A stretch of 64,000 nt of DNA from Caprella mutica (GCA_947561585.1 CANNZV010001843.1:62001-126000), one strand, 5' to 3'; positions 1 through 12,120 are shown, counted from the first letter of the stretch. A program made the numbers and translations. The notes: generated from the sequence alone by a model not told the origin.

Positions 1-345
1 CCATTAGCGGAAGAGTTAGAAAACTATGCGAAATTCAAAATCCCAGTTTACCTGCAGGACGCTGTAGGTATAGGGAATTTATATGCAGGTAGGTATAGAT
101 ATGTGTCACGAATGGGTAGGTAGGTATAGGTATATATGGGTATAGGTATAGGGTCGTGTGGGTAAAGGGTAAATAGAGGTACAGGCCTAGGAATAGCCGA
201 ATATGGAGGTGCAGTTATAGGTATAAGTAGATATAGATATAATCATATAGGTAAGTATAGATATAGGAAGGTAATAGTATTAAGTATAGGTATAGGAAGG
301 TATAGATAAAGTCAGGTATAGGTATTTATAGGCAGGTATATCCTA
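1..345. repeat. Degenerate GGTATA-type microsatellite
   Basis: Irregular repetition of AGGTATAGGTAT and its variants, densest from about 61 to 340. No fixed longer period is visible. A reverse-complement relative (TACCTAT-rich) occurs near 36.2-36.7 kb. Confidence 0.8.
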
Positions 346-670
346 ATGGCCTCTTCAGATCCGAGAATAGGGTTAGGCATCTTTTCTCTCTAAATTTGGC
401 CATCACTTAATAGTGATTAGCTACATCAGCTTGTCAATTTGGTTCAATCAGGCCATTGGTAGGAAATTAGTACAGGGAGAATCAAATGCTCTTCTTATAG
501 GCATTTAAGAATATATATAAAACATTTTCAATGATTTACTTGAATGAACTATTGATTTTTTACGGATAGAATGTTTCGAGAACCAAATTCTATGTTTTTA
601 GGATTTCTTTTTACAAGAAATCTAAGATTAAGAAAATTGACTAAATTTTTGAAACTGTTAATACCCAGGT

Positions 671-738
671 AGAAATTTATGGTGGCGCAATAGAAGATTA
701 AGTGGGTTTAAATCTCCTATGGGCCCACCATAAATTTC
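671..738. repeat. 68-bp imperfect hairpin with a dispersed relative
   Basis: The arms begin and end with AGAAATTTATGGTGG and its exact complement, followed by a mostly paired stretch and a loop of about 10 nt. A related inverted repeat (GGTGG..CATAGAAGATT..) lies at about 48880-48945. Repetition at two loci makes a MITE or foldback remnant more likely than a unique microRNA precursor. Confidence 0.6.
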
Positions 739-1749
739 TCCCTCTAGAGTCTAGGGAGATGCTGTGTGTAAATAACGTGCTGATTTTGGCCATTAAATGC
801 CTAATAAAATGCGCTATTCAAAGAGTCAGTCCGTCCTCTTTTCTGTCATCACCTCTAACGCGAGAGACAAAGAATGAGCACCGAGTTGATTGTTCAGCTC
901 GTCAGACTGAATGTGGTTAGGGCTGTTAGGTTTGAAAGGAGAAAATGACGGCAGTGACCCTACACTGAGGTCAATCGGATGGAAATAGGCCAAATAATAT
1001 CATAAGACTTTTAAACTAACAAACAAAGACCTGGGCAAGAAGGCTTTATTACTGGGATATTAAGGGAATATCCCAGAGGAAAAAGATTTAATACTAAAGA
1101 AATAAATCTTTCTTTCCTATGTATGCCGACTGTTTTAAGTTGGATTAATTTTCAACAACCGTAATAAGTTATACGAATTAAAATATGATGGAAGTGTGCC
1201 AATTTTGGGTTAAATTATAATAAATAATTACCACATTGATTTAATTTAATGATAAAGATTTCATAAACAAGCTTCTTATTCAAATAATATTTATAAACAG
1301 TCAATAGAAATTATTAAAATAATATCGACAATGAAGCAACGAATTAGTCTAAGTTGTTTAGGGTGAATTTCTTAAATTAATTATACAGTAAGAAAAGTAA
1401 ATACGAAGTGTCTCTTTTTATTGAAGACTCATTTTAACAACTCTACTTTATATTTTAAACAAATCAATAACTTATTAAACTCTTATATAATTTATTCCTT
1501 CTTTTATGAATAGTCATGAAAAACTGCAAAGGTTTTTGAATTGTGAAAACTAAAACACGGAAACAAAAACAGAAGTTCAAATTAATCGAAAAGGATATTA
1601 TAATAGTTATTGAAATAAAGAGACCATTTGGATAGTGAATCATGAATGATGTTATGATTATTAAGTTAATTATTATTATTAAAGATTAGTGAAAAGGTAT
1701 TTAATATTAGTATATTCACACCTCGAATAATCATTAAAAAACTGCATGT

Positions 1750-1920
1750 AGGATAAGTTACAAATTATCGGTAAGTTCCACATTATCCGTCAAAGAAAAT
1801 AAAAATATAATTTGATATATTTACTGGTTATTATAATTGGTATCCATGATACCTGCCAGTAAAATGGATACCAATTAAAATTATTTTATAACTGTTAAAA
1901 TGCATCACGATTTATCCATA
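1750..1920. repeat. MITE, AGGGTAAGTTACGAATTAT family, copy A
   Basis: The left terminal sequence is recognisable (AGGATAAGTTACAAATTATC, then TTCCACATTATCCGTCA). The interior carries the family's central palindrome, TTGGTATCCATGATACC facing GGATACCAATT. The right terminus is decayed. Confidence 0.6.
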
Positions 1921-3210
1921 TTTATTTTCAACTGCTATAAACATAAACCTAGCGTATTCTAAATAGTTTATTATCATAGTGTTGAATTAAGGAGGTTGTC
2001 ATTTTATTATCATTCAATGACTTCCTCATTCATTTCTATAGGCTGTTTACAGTATTTTAATTAGTTTTAAAGAATTAGAGTTTACCGAAGATGTTTCTGT
2101 GCCATTTAAGATCCTAAATTCGATTCCTACTTTATTTAATTTGTCCCAAAAAAGAACAGAGGCCATCTGATATATTCTAAAATTTGTTGTACATTTGACC
2201 TCTAAAGTTAATGAAGCATTTTAGAGGCGGTTAAATAGAATTAGTTGTAGGTTTAGAATTACAGGAGCATAATCTCTCAAAGTCAGAGACCAAGAAAAGA
2301 ACAATCAATCAACTTCTTGAGTAGAAAACTGCAGAACAATGCTAGGCACAGTGTGTATGACACTTACTAACATCATTTGTTATTGCTGAAGATAAAGGCT
2401 AGAATATAAATAGTATAATTGGACTAAGGTAAATAATGTAACTTTCTCGCAGATCATACCGAAATGTCATAGTCAATTCAATCAGAAATGTCACACATAG
2501 CGAGACGTTTCAATGTCACCAAAGAACTTCATTCTTGACAATGAGTGTAGGTTGAGTTTGTATTGGCAGGCGTATGAAGTGGCTTTGACGGCGAAAGACG
2601 TTGTTAACGTCTGCCCATCTGTCAATGCATAATTTGGTCATAGGTGCATATCTACCTCGCGACTTTGCTACCTCGGACCTGTTTTCTTAGCGGTAAAAAC
2701 ACCAAATGAAATGAGTGTTGCCTACATATTAGCGAGAAAAACTCTAAATAAGTTAGGACAAACTATACCATTTGTACAAATAGTTTGCCAGCCTTGGATT
2801 GTATTTAGGTAATATAATAATAAATATCTGCAATAAATAGTATGACCCTTTTTTTACTGAGAATTGTCTCTAGTTTTGTAGCCTAATATGAAATATAGAC
2901 TGTAAATGGTTTCAGCTGCACTTGACCGTTTTTGCTGTTTTCTAAAATTCATTTTCTTATCCTTAACTGATAATTACCTAATCAATAACTTTGAATAAAC
3001 TATTATATGAAATATAATCCAATGTTTAAATTGCTCATTAATTTCACTGATGCCATAATTTAAAAGTCTCTAATTTTGGCTACGCTGACAATCTTGTTCA
3101 GTGGTTAGGAATAAATACCATGTAATTGTTAACTAACCTTTTTGTACCAAATAAAACTACATTTGAAGTCAAAAAAGATGTTATGATTAACTTAAACTGA
3201 TGGCAAAAAG

Positions 3211-5091
3211 GAACATTTTAGAGATATGCCGTTACTGAAATTAATGAGCGATATGAACATTTTAGAGATATGCCGTTACTGAAATTAATGAGCGATATGA
3301 ACATTTTTGAGATATGCCGTTATTGAAATTAATGAGCGATATGAACATTTTAGAGATATGCCATTACTGAAATTAATGAGCGATATGAACATTTTTGAGA
3401 TATGCCGTTATTGAAATTAATGAGCGATATGAACATTTTTGAGATATGCCGTTATTGAAATTAATGAGCGATATGAACATTTTTGAGATATGCCGTTATT
3501 GAAATTAATGAGCGATATGAACATTTTAGAGATATGCCGTTATTGAAATTAATGAGCAATATGAACATTTTTGAGATATGCCGTTATTGAAATTAATGAG
3601 CGATATGAACATTTTAGAGATATGCCATTATTGAAATTAATGAGCGATATGAACATTTTTGAGATATGCCGTTATTGAAATTAATGAGCGATATGAACAT
3701 TTTTGAGATATGCCGTTATTGAAATTAATGAGCGATATGAACATTTTTGAGATATGCCGTTATTGAAATTAATGAGCGATATGAACATTTTAGAGATATG
3801 CCGTTACTGAAATTAATGAGCGATATGAACATTTTTGAGATATGCCGTTATTGAAATTAATGAGCGATATGAACATTTTAGAGATATGCCATTACTGAAA
3901 TTAATGAGCGATATGAACATTTTTGAGATATGCCGTTATTGAAATTAATGAGCGATATGAACATTTTTGAGATATGCCGTTATTGAAATTAATGAGCGAT
4001 ATGAACATTTTTGAGATATGCCGTTATTGAAATTAATGAGCGATATGAACATTTTAGAGATATGCCGTTATTGAAATTAATGAGCAATATGAACATTTTT
4101 GAGATATGCCGTTATTGAAATTAATGAGCGATATGAACATTTTAGAGATATGCCATTATTGAAATTAATGAGCGATATGAACATTTTTGAGATATGCCGT
4201 TATTGAAATTAATGAGCGATATGAACATTTTTGAGATATGCCGTTATTGAAATTAATGAGCGATATGAACATTTTTGAGATATGCCGTTATTGAAATTAA
4301 TGAGCGATATGAACATTTTAGAGATATGCCGTTATTGACATTAATGAGCAATATGAACATTTTAGAGATATGCCGTTACTGAAATTAATGAGCGAAATGA
4401 ACATTTTTGAGATATGCCGTTATTGAAATTAATGAGCGATATGAACATTTTTGAGATATGCCGTTATTGAAATTAATGAGCAATATGAACATTTTCGAGA
4501 TATGCCGTTATTGTAATTAATGAGCGATATGAACATTTTAGAGATATGCCGTTACTGAAATTAATGAGCGATATGAACATTTTTGAGATATGCCGTTATT
4601 GAAATTAATGAGCGATATGAACATTTTAGAGATATGCCGTTATTGAAATTAATGAGCGATATGAACATTTTAGAGATATGCCGTTACTGAAATTAATGAG
4701 CGAAATGAACATTTTTGAGATATGCCGTTATTGAAATTAATGAGCGATATGAACATTTTTGAGATATGCCGTTATTGAAATTAATGAGCGATATGAACAT
4801 TTTAGAGATATGTCGTTATTGAAATTAATGAGCGATATGAACATTTTAGAGATATGCCGTTACTGAAATTAATGAGCGATATGAACATTTTTGAGATATG
4901 CCGTTATTGAAATTAATGAGCGATATGAACATTTTTGAGATATGCCGTTACTGAAATTAATGAGCCATATGAACATTTTTGAGATATGCCGTTATTGAAA
5001 TTAATGAGCAATATGAACATTTTTGAGATATGCCGTTATTGAAATTAATGAGCAATATGAACATTTTTGAGATATGTCGTTATTGTAATTT
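3211..5091. repeat. 44-bp tandem satellite array, about 43 copies
   Basis: The unit begins GAACATTTTAGAGATATGCC and ends AATTAATGAGCGATAT, with an exact 44-bp period throughout. Monomers differ at a few diagnostic sites: TTTTAGA or TTTTTGA, CCGTTACT, CCGTTATT or CCATTACT, and AGCGAT or AGCAAT. From 3255 to 4310 the variants form a 12-monomer (528 bp) pattern that repeats once. A degenerate piece of the same monomer occurs at about 13471-13538. Confidence 0.97.
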
Positions 5092-5540
5092 AAAAGAATA
5101 GTCATTAATCGAAAGAATTATTTCCTAAACTGTTAATATATTCACACCAAATAATAATATTCTCTCGCTTCAAATCCCTAAACTGTATTCACCAAGTCAC
5201 TATATGCTAAGTACACAAAAGTCACTGGCACAGTTCACAATGGTCACATGGTGGCCCCTCAGGGGGTTCACCCGGGGTGTTCAATCTGATTAGGCATATA
5301 AATATTAATGATGAAAATTTGAATATTAATTTGAATGACTTATATTTATTTTATGTTCATAATGTTCAATAAAATCTATCTTACTTTTTAATTCAAATAA
5401 AGCCTTGATAAGATTTTAAACAGAATTTATGTACTATAATTCATTTACAGTACAATAATTAACTATGTACGTACAATAGGAAATAAATATAATCTATACT
5501 AATAATTTCCCTCGTGTGTTTATATATTTATTTATTTGGT
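5092..5540. other. AT-rich spacer
   Basis: No gene seen. A short GC-richer patch lies at 5240-5285. A motif at 5495-5520 (CTATACTAATAATTTCC) recurs at about 5769-5785 inside the next element. Confidence 0.5.
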
Positions 5541-5752
5541 GTCCGCTTTTACACTACGGGTATTAAACATGAAGAATGTAACTATGATACGCACGGGAAT
5601 ATATTGACTTGATATTTAAATTCCCCTGTTTTTATTCAATTTTCAAATGTATTTTATCTATAAAATAAATTAGACTATGCAGAAAATTTAATTCATTAGA
5701 AGTAACCTAATACGGGTAATGAATTGGTATTGGTGATTACCCTTTTTTTTAA

Positions 5753-5822
5753 CGGGAAAATACACTAGTCTATACTAATAATTTCCGTCATGTGTTTATT
5801 TTTTTACTAGTGTACTTTCCTG
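5753..5822. repeat. Small inverted repeat inside the foldback
   Basis: CGGGAAAATACACTAGT (5753-5769) faces ACTAGTGTACTTTCCTG (5806-5822), 15 of 17 positions paired. A solo copy of the left arm recurs at about 6541-6558. Confidence 0.65.
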
Positions 5823-5843
5823 TAAAAAATAACGGGTCATCAT

Positions 5844-6024
5844 TAAGGTTGTGACAATATGCGTTTAAAAACATAGATCCTGAAAATATTATATAGACGG
5901 AGAGAATTAAAGAGTATCGAATCATTTTAAACTAGCGGTATATAGTATTCGATACCATTTCATTACGTTTCGTCTGTGATATTCTTAAGATCTATGATTT
6001 CAAACACATATTGTCACAACCCTA
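5844..6024. mobile_element. hAT-like MITE (TARGGTTGTGACAATATG termini), copy 1
   Basis: A 181-bp element. The left end is TAAGGTTGTGACAATATG and the right end is the complement of TAGGGTTGTGACAATATG. Perfect 8-bp direct duplications, GTCATCAT, flank it at 5836-5843 and 6025-6032. The interior carries no ORF. An 8-bp duplication is typical of the hAT superfamily. A second copy lies at about 32349-32522. Confidence 0.88.
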
Positions 6025-6373
6025 GTCATCATCAATACCAATTTATTACCCGTTATTAGGTTACTTTTAATAAATTCAAATAAAATTATATTTTCTGCAT
6101 AGTCTAATTTATTTCATAGATAAAATACATTTAAAAATTGAATAAAAACAGGGGAATTTAAATACCAAGTCAATATATTCCCGTGCGTATCATAGTTACA
6201 TTCTTCATGTTTAATACCCGTAGTGTAAAAGCGGACAAAGATTAACACAAATTAACGCTTCTGCTAAATGATGTGAAATTTAAAAACCTGTATGGCAACC
6301 TGTGTCACGAATACGAACTACATAAATATTTTGAGGTGAATGGATATTAAATTATTAATTAAGCAAAAGTAAT

Positions 6374-6426
6374 AGGGTAAGTTACGAATTATGGGACAGT
6401 TCCACAATTTCGATCATATTTGAAAA
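6374..6426. repeat. MITE, AGGGTAAGTTACGAATTAT family, copy B (left end)
   Basis: Begins AGGGTAAGTTACGAATTATG and continues GGACAGTTCCACAATTTCGA. No matching right terminus was seen nearby. Confidence 0.6.
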
Positions 6427-6802
6427 GGGAATATGTTGATATGATCTTTTAATTCCTATGTTCTATTTTAACTTGAAAGTACACTATTAATCGAGTTAAG
6501 CTACACCAATATTGAGACTATTGAAAATCTGTTATTTTAACGGGAAAATACACTAGTACATGACTACAATCAATACTGTTAAGAGTGTTTGTAATATTGT
6601 CAGCAAAACAAATAGTTAAAATACAAGCAGTTGCTCCCTTATTTCTAATTAGTAACGCTACATTGAGTTGTTATGGAAATATTATAATAAAATTACAGGG
6701 GGGAATCTAATAAAGAAAATAGAGAAATATGCTTATTGAATGGTACCTTATTTATTTATTACAGAAATAAATATCACCCTGTATAGTAATACAAGGTATG
6801 CC

Positions 6803-6848
6803 TGTTGGTTGGTTGGTTGGTTAGTTGGTTGGTTGGTTGGTTGGTTGG

Positions 6849-6927
<79 letters not shown>

Positions 6928-6930
6928 GTT
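6803..6930. repeat. GGTT / AGTTGGTT microsatellite
   Basis: Pure GGTT repeats grade into a regular 8-bp GGTTAGTT repeat over about 128 bp. Only two-G runs are present, so at best a weak two-tier G-quadruplex could form. Confidence 0.95.
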
Positions 6931-7038
6931 GCCATTTAAGTTACGACAAACTTCCATAACTAAAATAATTGCCAAAATAACAAAAATCAAAATAAAAGAA
7001 AAAACACAAATCCGGATGACATAAAAAATTTGAAAACT

Positions 7039-7190
7039 GAAAAATCCGAAACACCGAACAAACTGGAACAACTGAGAAACGGAAAAATCCGAAACACCGA
7101 ACAAACTGGAACAACTGATAAACGGAAAAATTCGAAAAAGAAACTAACATTTTTTGAAAACCGGAAAAATTCCGAAACAAGAAAAACACC
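7039..7190. repeat. 43-bp purine-rich short tandem repeat
   Basis: Units starting GAAAAATCCGAAACACCGAA recur at 7039 and 7082 (43-bp period), followed by a decaying third unit. The sequence is open in some frames but has no recognisable product. Confidence 0.75.
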
Positions 7191-7529
7191 ACTACTAGGT
7201 GTACAAATCGTATTGGTACTGTGTGGTTATTTGCAAAATGGGCCAACATGGTGACAGCATGGGCTGTTATGTTGAAACCATCTTGACCTAAGATGTTGCC
7301 GATATGTTAATCAAGTTTCATCCATATAATGTTGATACGCTGTATAGTAATCAGACTATTCAATGGGATGGATTACCCACGTTGAACCAACTTTCTCCCA
7401 AGGTAACATTCCAAGAGAATGGAAAACCACATTATCCCCATGTAATTTCTAGGCTACTTTTCAGTCTGCCATCTCTAGCCCATCTAACCATCTAGTGCCC
7501 AAGTTGGCACAATGTGTCATGGTTGCTTG

Positions 7530-9315
7530 GGTAGTTGTAAATAAATTGCACACTGAAGAGTTAAAACAACCACCAATAGTTGTAAATAAATTGTACAGTG
7601 AAGGGTTAAAACAACCACCAATAGTTGTAAATAAAGAGCACAGTGAAGAGTTAAAACAACCACCAATAGTTGTAAATAAAGTGCGCAGTGAAGAGTTAAA
7701 ACAACCACCAATAGTTGTAAATAAAGTGCACAGTGAAGAGTTAAAACAACCACCAATAGTTGTAAATAAAGTGCACAGTGAAGAGTTAAAACAACCACCA
7801 ATAGTTGTAAATAAAGTGCACAGTGAAGAGTTAAACCAACCACCAATAGTTGTAAATAAAGTACACAGTGAAGGGTTAAAACAACCACCAATAGTTGTAA
7901 ATAAAGTGCACAGTGAAGAGTTAAAACAACCACCAATAGTTGTAAATAAAGTGCACAGTGAAGAGTTAAAACAACCACCAATAGTTGTAAATAAAGTGCA
8001 CAGTGAAGAGTTAAAACAACCACCAATAGTTGTAAATAAAGTGCACAGTGAAGAGTTAAAACAACCACCAATAGTTGTAAATAAAGTGCACAGTGAAGAG
8101 TTAAAACAACCACCAATAGTTGTAAATAAAGTGCACAGTGAAGAGTTAAAACAACCACCAATAGTTGTAAATAAAGTACACAGTGAAGGGTTAAAACAAC
8201 CACCAATAGTTGTAAATAAAGTGCACAGTGAAGAGTTAAAACAACCACCAATAGTTGTAAATAAAGTGCACAGTGAAGAGTTAAAACAACCACCAATAGT
8301 TGTAAATAAAGTGCACAGTGAAGAGTTAAAACAACCACCAATAGTTGTAAATAAAGTGCACAGTGAAGAGTTAAAACAACCACCAACAGTTGTAAATAAA
8401 GTGCACAGTGAAGAGTTAAAACAACCACCAATAGTTGTAAATAAAGTGCACAGTGAAGAGTTAAAACATCCACCAATAGTTGTAAATAAAGTGCACAGTG
8501 AAGAGTTAAAACAACCACCAATAGTTGTAAATAAAGTGCACAGTGAAGAGTTAAAACAACCACCAATAGTTGTAAATAAAGAGCACAGTGAAGAGTTAAA
8601 ACAACCACCAATAGTTGTAAATAAAGTGCACAGTGAAGAGTTAAAACAACCACCAATAGTTGTAAATAAAGTGCACAGTGAAGAGTTAAAACAACCACCA
8701 ATAGTTGTAAATAAAGTACACAGTGAAGAGTTAAAACAACCACCAATAGTTGTAAATAAAGTACACAGTAAAGAGTTAAAACAACCACCAATAGTTGTAA
8801 ATAAAGTGCACAGTGAAGAGTTAAAACAACCACCAATAGTTGTAAATAAAGTGCACAGTGAAGAGTTAAAACAACCACCAATAGTTGTAAATAAAGTGCA
8901 CAGTGAAGAGTTAAAACAACCACCAATAGTTGTAAATAAAGTGCACAGTGAAGAGTTAAAACAACCACCAATAGTTGTAAATAAAGTGCACAGTGAAGAG
9001 TTAAAACAACCACCAATAGTTGTAAATAAAGAGCACAGTGAAGAGTTAAAACAACCACCAATAGTTGTAAATAAAGTGCACAGTGAAGAGTTAAAACAAC
9101 CACCAATAGTTGTAAATAAAGTGCACAGTGAAGAGTTAAAACAACCACCAATAGTTGTAAATAAAGTACACAGTAAAGAGTTAAAACAACCACCAATAGT
9201 TGTAAATAAAGTGCACAGTGAAGAGTTAAAACAACCACCAATAGTTGTAAATAAAGTGCACAGTGAAGAGTTAAAACAACCACCAGTAGCTGTAAATAAA
9301 GTGCACAGCGAAGAC
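7530..9315. repeat. 45-bp minisatellite, about 40 copies, open on both strands
   Basis: The unit starts AGTTGTAAATAAAGTGCACA, with an exact 45-bp period. Because 45 is a multiple of 3 and the unit has stop-free frames, a plus-strand reading frame (7495-9375) repeats the peptide VNKVHSEELKQPPIV, and a minus-strand frame is also open. The plus frame begins with GTG; the first in-frame ATG is at 7519. By eye, unit differences include about 12 amino-acid-changing and about 5 silent changes, close to neutral expectation. There is no signal peptide and no known domain. I treat this as satellite DNA, not a proven gene. Confidence 0.9.
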
Positions 9316-10890
9316 CTAACAGTTGAAAGAAGGACAGTGAAGGACGGTATTCGTGTTGGTTGGCTCAGGTTTTAGTCACTACCGGCCACTTTATCGATCT
9401 CATCCTAAATATAAAGTCAGGACTATCTTTGCTGAGGTTACACAGGGGAAGTGGCTGCGACAGTTGCTTTTTAAGTAGCATTTATAGTGTCCAATGTATT
9501 CATTACGACAGTGTCTAATTCTACTATACAGGGTGTTTCATTTCAGACAGATCTTAAAATTTTTTTCACAGTTTGCATAAAAACTCAAAATGAACAATTT
9601 TTCAGTAATGACAAAATGTTCAATAAAGGTTCGTTATCGAGATGTTGATAATATGATTGTAGGGTAATTTTTGACATACATAGGGAATTTCACATAAAAC
9701 AAACATTGTTCACAAAAATCTAAATTATAAAAGTCCATAGATATAAAGACATCAACTTGGTTCAACCTGTTTTTACGTGTTCCAACATGATTCAACGTGT
9801 TTCAACAAGATTCAACGTGTTTCAGTCTGTCCAAACGTATGAATCACGTCACTCAGACTGATAAAAGAGCCCTCATTCCAAATTCAATTATTACACATCA
9901 ACTTGCTTGCACCAACTTCCTTATCTTAGTTTGGAAATAAAAATTGCTTTCGGTCGTCCAAGAAGTTGTTACAGAAGCAAACTTCCCATGGAAGTAAGTA
10001 CCATCATATAGATTAGTTCGAAAAGAGGTCACATGAGGTTTTCGTCACCTATTTATTTATAAAATACAATTTATAAACATTTATTGTAAGCACTATTGAA
10101 ATTAATTTAAAAATTAGGTACATGAAGTAAGAATAGAAATCAAAATAAATCTGGTCGGTCTTTCCATGAGTGGGTACCTAGGTACTTAAATTCTGTTTAA
10201 ATACAATTGATAAAACTTTTAAAATGTGAAGAAAGTATAATAAGAATGGAAGAATAATTTGAAGTGAGAGTCGAAAACATATAATTAATAATGTCTATAA
10301 AAAGTTGAATAAAAGTAAATAAATGTATATTGCAATTGAAACCTTTAAACTATTAATAATAAGGTTGCTTCCGGGAAAACAGAGTAATTCAAGCAATAGG
10401 GTATAACACATTAGTTCTAGTCAACCTAAGCTAAAAAATACTCCAGTTTTTTCTGATATCTTATTTAGAATAGTATCATATTACGAATATATTGCTCTAA
10501 TAAATATAAAAACATCAATTGACGATACGAGAAGATACAGTAATTTAATATCTAAATAACATCTTTTGAAAAACTTTTGAAGTAACCGAAATGAAGTCAA
10601 GATATTTATAGCTATCGGTAGCTGGAAATATTTATCTAGATTATTATTTTACATGATTCTTAAACAGTTTTATTGATGAAATGTAATATTAACTGACTAA
10701 CGAATCCTTCACAAATATTAAAATCAAAGGTTTAATTATTGCATCTTAGTTTAATTGGTGAGAACACGCAATTTATCGATACGATAAAATAACTCTACAT
10801 GGATTATTATAATATTGGGGATATTTCACCTAACACACGACATGAAATAAAGAAATGTAATTAATTTTAAATAATACTAGTTAATCTCAC
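9316..10890. other. AT-rich non-coding stretch, probably intron
   Basis: No exon recognised. It contains a transposon-end-like TACAGGGTGTTTCATT at about 9527 and a degenerate TTCAACGTGTTTCAAC repeat at about 9752-9840. It begins immediately after the splice donor that ends the exon at 10891, so it is intronic if that gene is transcribed as inferred. Confidence 0.5.
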
Positions 10891-11720
10891 CTGAAAACAT
10901 TAGGAGTATCTGGTGTCTGTTCACTGTTGTCGATGGTAGAAGTGACATTGTTCACTTCCGTAATGGAAGGTATGGGAAAAGTGGGCAGCACAGCCATGCT
11001 ATTCTTCCTGGAAGCTCTCCGTGACGCGATGCTAGTCTCCGAACCATTCAGAATACCTAACGAGTCGTTCATGTTGTTCAGACGTATTGGTGGGTCGTCA
11101 GGTAAACTCTCAACATTATCCGTGAGTAGACTGGCTTTAGCAATCTCGTCGAAATGGTTATTAATTGGGGAGGTTATAGACGGGATTTCTATGGAGAAAT
11201 CGCCAGGCACTGCGGTAGAGGAGGGATTATTTTGGGTCAAAGCTGGAAAAGAAGGGGAGAAAGGTCTGTTCCAGCCAGGACTTGGCGTTGCTAGTAAGGA
11301 TGATGTTGAAGTTCTAGGACTGCTGTTGAGAATACTTGACGAAGAAGAAGGATGTCTCGCAGTGGCAGGAAGAGTTAAGTTACTGGTACGATATCTAGAA
11401 ATGGTTGAAGATACAGGTACTCTAGGTGCTGATTCTCCCGAGTCGATATTGACTTTGATTCCCGTTGATACGAGACCATTCGGAGTTATTTCTTTATTGA
11501 CTATTTGTTTATTTATAGTACTTTCACTGTCATCTTGAGACACTGATCTGCTGACGGACCAAATAGGAGCAGAGCTGGTTTCGGTGCTCGCAGAAGCACC
11601 CCCGTCTGTGGAAGCCGTTTGGGGATCTTGTACTGTTGAAGTGTCATGGCGACTGAAACCCTGAAGAGTTTGCCACACTGGAAGATATTTATTGGGACTG
11701 TTAGAGTCCTGCACACGCAT
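10891..11720 (-). CDS. First coding exon of an unrecognised Ser/Thr/Pro-rich protein (partial)
   Basis: I do not recognise this protein. The ATG at 11720 opens a frame of 276 codons plus 2 nt that runs to a consensus splice donor (TTTTCAG followed by GTGAGA at 10890). Without splicing, the frame would stop one codon later, so the exon almost certainly continues into an exon further left. The sequence is low complexity and looks disordered. It is rich in Ser, Thr, Pro and Asn, with a serine run near residues 123-128 and a basic cluster RRASRKNS near residue 238 that matches PKA/CaMK-type phosphorylation consensus. There are no membrane segments and no signal peptide. The opposite strand is also open over about 200 codons, but that frame has no splice logic. 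The downstream exon was not found in this window, implying an intron of at least several kb that would contain the 45-bp and perhaps the 44-bp arrays. Translation of this exon is likely; its function is unknown. Confidence 0.7.
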
Positions 11721-12120
11721 TGAATTAAATTACTATCTAAATAATTTGATAACAATATTTATGGAAGTCTATCACAATCGATTTCAAATTTCATTTTTCG
11801 TATACAAATTATCTCTCTATTACTAAATCTAGTTATTAAATATCACTAAAATTTAGAGATCCACAAACAAAGACTATTTTCAGTATTACGTTGTATTCAC
11901 TATGAATATTCATTTCCTTCTTAAAATAATATAACACGAATTCACTGCAAGTTCGACAGAGGTCCGTTCAAGTCGCCGGTCAAGCAGACTATGTGGCACA
12001 CACGATGTTCATTGGACACGAGGCAGAGATATACTGAGGGTTTTTCCTTTGGGAAAGCACCTGCATAGGCACTCTAAGGCTACAGTCACCTAATTAGACA
12101 GGTCACTACCGGTCAACCTT
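11721..12120 (-). promoter_or_regulatory. Presumed 5' UTR and promoter side of the 10891-11720 gene
   Basis: This lies directly upstream of the ATG. A GC-richer patch at about 11945-12110 stands out from AT-rich surroundings and is a candidate promoter or 5' UTR. No TATA box or initiator can be fixed by eye. The 52-bp satellite begins immediately beyond it. Confidence 0.35.

Larger units (their letters stand above)
346..3210. other. AT-rich non-coding stretch
   Basis: No convincing coding exon. It holds an imperfect hairpin (671-738), a partial MITE (from 1750) and otherwise unique AT-rich sequence. Slightly less AT-rich patches at about 830-950 and 2440-2700 show no recognisable protein. 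If the gene whose first exon is at 10891-11720 continues leftward, this is probably intron. Confidence 0.5.
5541..6236. mobile_element. Foldback element with arms of about 200 bp, carrying nested insertions
   Basis: The left arm (5541 to about 5739, starting GTCCGCTTTTACACTACGGG) is the reverse complement of the right arm (about 6028-6236, ending GTGTAAAAGCGGAC) with scattered mismatches. The centre holds a mini inverted repeat (5753-5822) and a 181-bp MITE (5844-6024). No ORF is present. The target-site duplication of the outer element is unresolved. Confidence 0.85.

Noticed and set aside
3211..5091. CRISPR-like array
   Set aside because: Units are contiguous 44-bp repeats with no unique spacers, in eukaryotic DNA.
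6803..6930. G-quadruplex in the GGTT tract
   Set aside because: Only two-guanine runs; a stable quadruplex is doubtful.
7517..9283. 588-codon minus-strand frame across the 45-bp array
   Set aside because: It is a by-product of a 45-bp period divisible by 3. It is Leu/Val-rich, repetitive and without any gene context.
9316..10890. Second exon of the Ser/Thr-rich gene
   Set aside because: I scanned the AT-rich stretch for a frame-compatible exon and found none convincing; a short exon cannot be excluded.
10927..11538. 203-codon plus-strand frame opposite the Ser/Thr-rich exon
   Set aside because: Antisense shadow of the minus-strand exon. It has no splice signals or recognisable features, whereas the minus-strand frame ends at a consensus donor.
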